A stretch of DNA of 64,000 nt from NCBI GenBank assembly GCA_030159075.1, contig BROG01000371.1, forward strand, positions 124,001 to 188,000. Reading direction: 5' to 3'. Positions 52,958 to 64,000 of the stretch are shown here, one piece after another; within the stretch, counting starts at the first letter, position 1, and every line of letters begins with the position of its first letter. A program made the translations under genes and the position numbers. The notes beneath the pieces are model-generated. The model did not search any database. It was not told the origin of the DNA and saw only the letters and a list, made by a program, of their open reading frames with translations. The stretch comes from Atrina japonica (Eukaryota; Mollusca; Bivalvia; Pterioida; Pinnidae).

Positions 52958-53320
52958 ATAAGATAGGTTCACAGCACATATACACACAAGCATGTTGTAC
53001 ATTTATAACAGTGACAATGAAATTTCGCTTTATTTTAAAAGAAAATATTTTCCCCATCAAATTATTATATATAAATTTCTTGTATATTTTGAGTTCGAAG
53101 TCTTTTGATCACTGTTATTCTGTTGTTTTTTTTCAGTAGCCGTCATCTACTTACAATAAACAAAGACAGGGCAATGAATCGGATGTCCAAAATGTGTTGG
53201 ACAGCATGTGTAATTTACTATATAGTATAACCTCGTCATATTGCCAGTATGTATCCCAAATTTGGTATTATAAAGGTCTTTGGCTATAGGTTGAGGAAAC
53301 GTTGAATGAAATGATAAAAC

Positions 53321-53560
53321 CTCAGATACCAATTGAAAGTATAAATCTTCAGGATGTCCAGGATACATAAACAAATCTGGTAAATACTGAATAAAGACGG
53401 ACTTCTGAAAATATGTGGGATCAGGTACAATGAAGGAGTAAGCACCCCTGTTGATCAGTCACACCCGCCATGAATCCACAGTCAAATTCAAATGAGATAG
53501 GTGAGGAAGAAATCCTCGTTACAATTGTTACAGACGACTTAATAACCGCCATCGAACAAA
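53321..53560 (+). repeat. dispersed repeat family R1, copy 4
   Basis: 'acctcagataccaattgaaag ... ggatgtccaggatacataaa ... gatcagtcacacccgccatg ... gaggaagaaatcctcgtta'. Confidence 0.72.
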
Positions 53561-53799
53561 CGTCTGAGAAATGGCTACTGCAACCCAATTTAAAATTGTA
53601 AACAGTTCAGTTGACAATTTCGACTATTTAAAACTGTTGAGAAAACTGTCGGAAAACAGCAGCACCTGGTTATATCATTACAGATATATTTGAGTTCATA
53701 ATTATGTGTATCGTTCATCGTTAACTCTGTCTTTATAATGGCCTTGTTTACATTTACGCGATTTCAAAAAATGAAATGAGTTACCTGTTCGATAGCAAT

Positions 53800-54012
53800 T
53801 GTCGAGTCGTCTTTTCCTATTGTGACTTATTTCTGTTGAATTTGACTGTGAACTCATGGAGTGTGTAACCGGCCAACAGAGTGTTGCTTACTCTTCAATG
53901 ACACGTGATCTCACCACTAGATTTCCAGAAGTCCGTGTTTGTCCAGTGTTCAACAGATTTGTATGTGTACCCTCCACATCCTGAAGATTAACTCTTTGGT
54001 ATCTGGGTTTTT
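53800..54012 (-). repeat. dispersed repeat family R1, copy 5 (inverted)
   Basis: Reads in reverse: 'tttgactgtgaactcatgga ... ggagtgtgtaaccggcca ... aagtccgtgtttgtccag ... catcctgaagatt ... ttggtatctggg'. With copy 4 it forms a loose inverted pair. Confidence 0.7.
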
Positions 54013-54362
54013 TTTGGTGTTTTTGTATCTTTTTTTTTCACTGGGTACATTTATTATCAAACAAAACTGATTAATGTCTGGCGAAGTTGGTAAGTGTATT
54101 TACACATAGAATATTCGCAAATAGTGGTAAATAAGAACAAGTTGAATTTAAGATAACTTTGACTAATTCCAGTATTTTGTAATTATACTCACAGGTGCGT
54201 ATCACAATATACTCGGCTAATTTGATGAAAAAAACCTTTATAAACATATTTAAAAGTTTTCTTGTTATATCTATGTCTGTGTTTGGTATATGAATTTATT
54301 TCCATATATTGCATCCTTTCCTTGATCAAAGGTCTATATAAATATTTACTGCTGTAGGGTAA

Positions 54363-55398
54363 TTAAAGGAGTATTAGATATGTTAACCAAAAGAAAGATT
54401 TCGTTTTTACTCTATTTTACTACTTATTCTTGATGTGCAGTGACAAACAAGAGGCCCATTTGGGCCACATCGCTTACCCTAACTGTGTTGATATCTTATA
54501 AATACGGGAATTTCAATTTACAAATTATCATAACATTCCTTGGGAGTGGAGGAGACTAAACAAATGAATCATTTCCAAAGAAGGATACCCCCTGAGACCT
54601 ATTCTACCCCACATAAAATGAATGCATCACAATGAATAAATGCGGAGAAAATCAAAGAAATCTTACAAAAAAAGAATGAAAATCATGAAGTCTAAAAAGA
54701 CGTAAAAAAAGACAAAAAACTCGTCAAAATGTTATATTAAAAATTGTTAATTTGATATTTACAATTTATCTAGAGAGTGTGAGAAACTGCCCCCAATAAA
54801 ATTAACAAACTTGAATCATATATCTTTGTAGATCACTCAGATGCAATTAATTTTTCAATCTATGCATCAGTTCTGGAGAAGATTTTTAAAGAGGCGTACC
54901 CCCGGGGCCTCTTTTGCCTTACCCTGGATCCACACCTGGGCCAATCTGGTCGAAATGAACAAACTTGGTAGAGGACCTCGAGTACTTGCTTCCGATAAAG
55001 TTTCATCAAAATCCCTTCAGCGGTTTTGGAGAAGAAGTCGATAGTGTGAAAAGACAGACAGACAGACGGACAAAAGGTGATCAGAAAAGCTCCTTTGAAC
55101 ATTCGGTTCAGGTGAGCTAATAAGAGATATGCACAGACATAAAAAAACCGCTTATATTCCTATATATTTGTGAAAAGTAGGTCAGGCCCAGTGTGGTATG
55201 CACTTACAAATAGTAAGGTTGAATTAATTAGTTGCACGCGAATATATTCCAAAATGGGTTTCTCAAGTAATTTTCACATAATATATAGGAATTTTGGAAA
55301 GAATTTTTATGTATGTTATGTCTTGTTTTTATTATCGTATATCAATCTAATTAGTAAAGAATAATTTTTTAAAAAAAATACAGCTTATGACCCTTTAA
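54363..55398. mobile_element. TTAA-flanked MITE, family M1, split by a second element
   Basis: Outer ends TTAAAGGAGTATTAGATATG and CAGCTTATGACCC + TTTAA. Family phrases flank an insertion at 54447-55124, which sits exactly where other copies read 'tgtacaat|aataagg'. Confidence 0.72.
54447..55124. mobile_element. mollusc-type repeat (acaagaggcccatttgggcc ... caggtgagctaataa)
   Basis: It begins ACAAGAGGCCCATTTGGGCC and ends AGGTGAGCTAATAA, with 'cggttttggagaagaagtcg' and 'agacagacagacgga' inside. I recognise the ends as a repeat common in bivalve and gastropod sequences. The inner '(t/a)gagaagaagtcg' core recalls the conserved centre of some SINE superfamilies. Confidence 0.7.
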
Positions 55399-55862
55399 TT
55401 TCCATTCCGCACTACATATATCGACACAGACATATATACATTGCCATTTGCCTTTGATAATACCTTGAAATTTCATCTCTGAGACAAAATCCTCATGTAC
55501 GGAACCTTAAATGACATTATTGACACTGGCGGTTAGTGCCTGAAATAGGGAGCTCGAATCTCAGTCGGTGATCGGGTGAGTTTGTTAGTGCCTGTCAAGA
55601 CAAGAGTCCTGGGGTTTGTTCCATCCACTTCTCATACGATCACTACTTTTTACTAAACATCACTCCGTTCAGGTACATCACTCCGTTAAGATGTATTGCT
55701 CTATCAGGTACATCACTCCGCATCGTGAATCTAATCCAGTATATTGGTTCTTTTGAAGTAGAATTTTCTCCCAGTAAACCATCGCGAGTGGTTGTAAGTT
55801 AGATATCCACAAATAACACTTGAACACCAGAATATAACTAAAACATTTTACTATTTGGGGAA

Positions 55863-56051
55863 AATACAGTAAAACCTGCTATAGCAGCCACCTCTATATA
55901 ATGATTACCTGTTTATAAAGGCCAGTTTTTTTTCAGGTCCCTTGACTGCATACCTCATCTAAATTGAACCTGTGTATAAGGGTCACCTGGACATAAAGGT
56001 CAATATTTTCTGGTCCCTTTGGTGGCCCCTATATACAGGTTTCACTGTATA
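55863..56051. mobile_element. MITE-like element (tacagtaaaacctg ... caggtttcactgta)
   Basis: TACAGTAAAACCTG and CAGGTTTCACTGTA are inverted copies with one mismatch, flanked by A/T; about 185 bp with internal 'cctgtgtataagggtcacctgg'. The TA-bounded ends suit a mariner-type target. Confidence 0.75.
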
Positions 56052-56426
56052 CAAAACACAAAAATCAATAACCAAACATTTGTCTGGTGTGTTAATCATG
56101 TATAATATTTTCAGACGTCAAATGGTATTTCAAATGTATCAAAAATGTAAATAGAATCACATGTTATACCGATAATGAACGATTCAAAGGCAGAAAATCA
56201 GGACACAGAACTCGAGGATAAAAAAGGGTTGGAATAGAAGGAGCAATAGTATCCAACTCAAAATAAAACATAATATCTCATAAACAGATTGTGGACGTTA
56301 AATGCAAATATGTGTTAAAATGATTTCTTTGAGTGTCTTTTTCTTGAGAAAATAATATGTGGCATTCACTCAGGTGACTTAAGCTTGACAATTGGACACC
56401 GGTAAAATTGGATGACTTTAGAAATC

Positions 56427-56750
56427 TCAGATACCAAAGTTTAATCCTTTCAACCCTACAGACCATAATAGACTGGTCTAGACAACAGAAAAGATCATCT
56501 AATTTAGTTATTTAGGGACGAAAGAGTTAAATTATCAATATATCCGGGACACATATACAAATCTGGTGAATATTGAACAAGCACGGACCTACGGAAATCC
56601 AGAGTTGGGATCAGGTGCCATGGAGGAGTAAGTATCCCCTGTTGACCGGTCACACCTACCGCGAGTCTACAGTCAAACTCAAACGAAATAAATTAGGAAC
56701 AAATCTCCCTCACAATTACTACAGACGACTCAACAACCGCTATCGACATT
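56427..56750 (+). repeat. dispersed repeat family R1, copy 6, interrupted
   Basis: 'aaatctcagataccaaagt' then a 90-bp insertion (56441-56530), then 'tatccgggacacatatacaaatctgg' and the remaining markers to 'caacaaccgctatcgac'. Confidence 0.7.
56441..56530. mobile_element. 90-bp MITE-like insert, family M2, copy 1
   Basis: Ends TTAATCCTTTCAACCCTA and 'ttagggacgaaagagttaa' are inverted copies with mismatches, TTAA at each end. It interrupts an R1 copy. A second copy is at 62590-62678. Confidence 0.6.
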
Positions 56751-56870
56751 TCATTTATATAATTTTAATATGAAAAAAGTTGTCGGTAAAGAATACTGAA
56801 TTTGGTTTAGTATAGAATAAAAAAAATGATGTTAAAATTCGGGGTACTAACAATACAAAGATATTTGTGT

Positions 56871-56993
56871 ACCACTGAAGCATGTCCTGTGGGGAAGGAA
56901 TTAGACACATCACCACTGAAGCATGTCCTGTGAGGAAGGAATTAGACACATCACCACTGAAGCATGTCCTGTGAGGAAGGAATTAGACACATC
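56871..56993. repeat. 41-bp tandem repeat, three copies
   Basis: Unit ACCACTGAAGCATGTCCTGT... at 56871, 56912 and 56953, differing by about one base. Confidence 0.95.
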
Positions 56994-57070
56994 ATAAGAC
57001 ACACTAACTATACAGTTGAAAATCCAAATATATCCTGGGTTTTCAAGACAAAACTGGAAATTATACTTTG

Positions 57071-57395
57071 TAGGGACATTAGCTGTGTTTACCAAAATAT
57101 ATTATTTCCATTTTTTTCTACTTTGACTTTTTGTACTTGATGTACAATACAAAATAAGGGCTATACACAGGCATAAAACAATCTTACATTCCTATATATG
57201 TTGTGAAAATAAGGTCGAGTCCAGTGTAAAAAAAACCGCGAAACTGGGTTTCCCAAGCATTTTTTTTATAAAGTATAGAGGAATTTAAGAGTTTTTATGT
57301 CTGTGTATATCTCATTTTTATCAATTTTATATCAATCTATGCTGTAAAAAAAGAAAGGAAATTTTTGAGAAAAAAAATACAGCTAATGCCCCTTT
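57071..57395. mobile_element. MITE family M1, near-full copy
   Basis: GGGACATTAGCTGTGTTTACC at the left and ACAGCTAATGCCCCTTT at the right are inverted repeats; TTAA is not preserved on either side here. Confidence 0.72.
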
Positions 57396-58054
57396 CAACA
57401 TGACACCTATCCTAGAGAGAGCCGTGTTTGTGGAGTATTTATGTTGTCTCATCGACATGGGCAATTTATACATTATAATACTTAAATATTGTACAAGTAT
57501 TTTAGACCAACACTCCGTCTGTGTTTCCAGATGTAAATATACAGGTAAAACATACCTATATTTGAATAGTATCTGACCTGAGACCTCGAAGTAAACTGAT
57601 TAAATAAATAACTAGATATCAAGAAAAAATATCTGGAATATCTAAAAAGTAGATGCATTGAATTAGATAAAAAGAAATAATGATCTTTTTACACGTTCCT
57701 AATGATAAAGGGATTTTATTATAGATAAGTATCACGGCTAATATATCTTCTATTTGTACCTATATAACTCTGATCTATACATGCATGTATTAAGTCTACA
57801 AAATATGTAAGTCATCTTACTTTAATACCAATTGAAAATTTTTAATTTTACTTTATACATTAGTATCTGACAAAGATAATTTGAGAGCTCGTGATTCATA
57901 TCTCGGCTCGCCTTGTTAAAAAGATGTTCTTTCACAATGTTTAGATAGCAAGGTAAAATAGATCATTTTTTAATACTAAAATTCATGGTTTTGGGAAAAA
58001 AAACGTGTCTCAGACGTTATAAAAATGTTGTATCTTGTATCTTTAATTTGGATT

Positions 58055-58300
58055 TTTTTACGCCACTTTATATGGTGTTATATGGTTATAGGGTGGCGGT
58101 AATTTTTAATGGTGGAGGAGGGAACCCGGTTACAAAATTGTACCCTGGAAGATACCTCCGACCTTCCGCAAGTAAACTGGAAACATATTCTCACTAAATT
58201 CAGCTTAGGTTCCAGCGGGGCTAGAACCTGTGCTGCCCAGAAGTAGGAGAATACATGGTTCAAATCGTGACGCTCGAACTGCTCGGCCAGGAGACTCGTG
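58055..58300 (-). repeat. SINE-like family B, inverted copy
   Basis: 'ttacgccactttatatggtg ... ggtggaggagggaacccggtt ... ccttccgcaagtaaactgg ... ggggctagaacctgtgctgcc ... gctcggccaggag'. It is the mirror of 9611-9830. Confidence 0.7.
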
Positions 58301-58801
58301 TATCTTAAACGGAGATGTAATTTTTGAATTGATGCAGTGAAGAATATTTTTCTGTCAACAGAAATATTTCATGATAAAAAATACTGAACAGAATTCTGTG
58401 AAATTCTGTTAAATGGTTCTTAATTCTTTTGAGAATAATATGGTATCTATTTCAATAAAATATAATAGGTAACTAAAAAGATACAGGGGAATGTCTATAA
58501 ATAAAATAAGAAACGTATGCCAACTATATCTTAAAACTATAAAAGCGCTTATATAGGAAATTCCACTAGAGTATCTAACATAAACATTACAAACATTGAA
58601 AAGTTTTATGTAAATATATATATGTAATGCACTGGAATACTAAAGTATAAACATCACTTTGCCCAGCAAGTGACAAGTGTCCGTAAATTACTCAAGTTGT
58701 TTTTGTCTTGCTTTATATATAAATTGTTTCCACGCAGAGGAGAATCGTTCTGCTTGATAGATTTATCACTCTTCAAATTTCCATAAAAACCCACGCTTCT
58801 T

Positions 58802-61137
<2,336 letters not shown>

Positions 61138-61319
61138 CTGAAAAGAAACACAAATAAACATTAATAGGAATTATTATAGTTGAAATAACAAAACAATAAC
61201 AATAATTATACATGTACTTACATTGCCCTTTTGACTCGAAATTAGAAGGGGCTGGTTCGATTTCTGATATAGAGTCATACGTAAGTTTATGACTAGTGCT
61301 TAGCGCCCAGCGCTCGATT

Positions 61320-61440
61320 TTGATTTGATTTGATTTTTTTGTTTTACGCCATACTCAACAATCTTTCAGTCATATGATGGCGTCCAGTTTTTATTGGTGG
61401 AGGAGAAACTCCGGTTGCAAACTTTCCCATTTAAATCGAA
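61320..61440 (-). repeat. SINE-like family B, 3' fragment
   Basis: 'tttgttttacgccatactcaacaatctttc ... tcatatgatggcg ... tggtggaggagaaact'. The clearest version of this family's tail. Confidence 0.6.
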
Positions 61441-61699
61441 ATGTAGGTGTGGCCGATAAAATAATCTTTACTGCTTTGGCATACGTTAACCATCTTAACG
61501 GAATCTCATAAATGTTAGGATTTTCATAAATATATACATCTGTAGTGTTTGACTCAAGACCGTGGACGAGGATGAATTGAAACAGTTTAGATAAATGGTA
61601 AAGTCTTCTAGTGGAGTTTTATATCGCAAATAAAATATACAATTATTTTGTTGTTGATGTTGTTTCATGTCTTGGTAAGAACTTTTAAAATCCTGCCAA

Positions 61700-62150
61700 T
61701 AAAAGATGAAGTACAACAAATTTAGACCTATGTTGTGGACTTATGTCAATTTTAAAGTCAAAGGTATGACTATGTGTTGGGAAACGAATTCGGGATCTTT
61801 CGTTTGCAAATCAATAGCGCTACCACTAATGGTCGTGACCAGTAGCCGGCTATTGCATGATTGCATGATTCATCATCTGTTGGGCATTTTTCTCAAACAG
61901 ACAGAAAACAAATATTGTCGTGGTACATACTAAAGACAAAATCACACGACCGGTAGCTAACTACAAAAGGTACGTCAGGCCAAGAACCGTTACCTATCGT
62001 CAAAAATATGAAGAACAACATATTTTGTCCTAAAAACTGGACTTACACCAATTTGAAAGTCAATTGTATGACACGATACCAGAAAACGAATAGTCCAGGA
62101 TCTGTCGTTTGCAAGTCAAAAGCTCTATCACTAGACAACCATATGTCAAA
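61700..62150. repeat. two diverged direct copies of a tRNA-like repeat
   Basis: 61725-61850 and 62030-62150 share 'ggacttatgtcaattttaaagtca'-like, 'gggatctttcgtttgcaaatcaa' and 'gcgctaccacta' (against 'gctctatcacta'), in the same order. The last two look like inverted B and A boxes. Confidence 0.55.
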
Positions 62151-62589
62151 ATAAGACAACAGCGATGTGAACTCAACACAGCTTGAACAAAAGGTGATAC
62201 GAATCAATTCTACTTCAGTTAGCTGAATGTCTTACATTTGAATACAACGATTACGAAATGTGGTGGAAATTGTTTAATTTTTTTGAATTGGACTTCATCA
62301 GGGTTGAAGATTTCAATCTGAACTGATTATGAATCTGTTAATTTACTTACAGTAACCATGTGCTGTTAGACTTTTTATAGTTATTGCGGACCAACTTGAC
62401 AATCGAAAAAATAATATCTACATTAAGTATGCAAACACTGAAAACCTTTTTCATTTACACAATTTAGTTTCAATGTTTTACAGTAAATTATCGGAACTCT
62501 AATTATACAAGTGACAAAGAATCAAGAAATCAAACGATACAACAAATGTCTTTTATATTGTTACGTACAGAGAAACTATGAACGGTAAA

Positions 62590-62678
62590 TTAACCTTTTC
62601 AACCCTATAGACCACAATAGGCTGGTATAAACAATAGAATAGAGCATTCCATGTAGATATTTCGGGGTGAAAGGGTTC
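62590..62678. mobile_element. MITE-like insert, family M2, copy 2
   Basis: TTAACCTTTTCAACCCTATA ... TTTCGGGGTGAAAGGGTTCA: inverted ends, about 90 bp, similar inside to 56441-56530. Confidence 0.6.
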
Positions 62679-63965
<1,287 letters not shown>

Positions 63966-64000
63966 GTGTTTAATCCTAAATGATAAAGTTGTTGTGATAT

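Overview
This is intron-bearing animal nuclear DNA, most likely from a bivalve or other mollusc. Four things point that way. The split genes have GT-AG introns. TA, CT/GA and CA/TG microsatellites are long and numerous. Several tRNA-derived SINE-like and TTAA-flanked MITE-like families are present. Finally, there are repeats I recognise as widespread in mollusc genomes, such as the element starting ACAAGAGGCCCATTTGGGCC. The species cannot be fixed from the sequence alone.

Layout. (1) 4.8-19.2 kb, minus strand: a ten-coding-exon gene for a secreted protein of 577 residues (signal peptide, coiled coil, five EGF domains, fibrinogen C-terminal domain). Every junction has GT/AG and matching phase, and the exon total is an exact multiple of three. 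(2) 21.8-23.0, 39.2-40.3 and 44.3-45.5 kb, plus strand: three divergent F-box paralogues of the FBXO39/FBXO33 type. Each has a one-exon CDS and a probable splice acceptor just before the start codon. (3) 25.2-37.4 kb, minus strand: a Ty3/gypsy-type LTR retrotransposon that inserted into a TA microsatellite. It is disabled by frameshifts, a stop, an RNase H deletion and a 2.5-kb inverted-repeat element inside gag. (4) 49.2-50.9 kb, plus strand: a two-exon, seven-membrane-segment gene resembling the PRRT3/PRRT4 C-terminal domain, with a perfect 18-bp hairpin 45 nt before its ATG. (5) 58.8-61.1 kb, minus strand: the last six coding exons of an SLC6 sodium-coupled transporter; the 5' part lies beyond the window.

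The host genes show no sign of a shared pathway. The F-box set would act in ubiquitin ligation, the fibrinogen-related protein in extracellular recognition or defence, and SLC6 at the plasma membrane. Most remaining DNA is repeats, several of them nested. The best candidates for something undescribed are the EGF/fibrinogen architecture with a decayed second copy of its first exon, the inverted-repeat element inside gag, the 140-bp fold-back at 47.4 kb, the hairpin before the PRRT-like gene, and two dispersed repeat families. All calls come from reading the sequence; no search was run.
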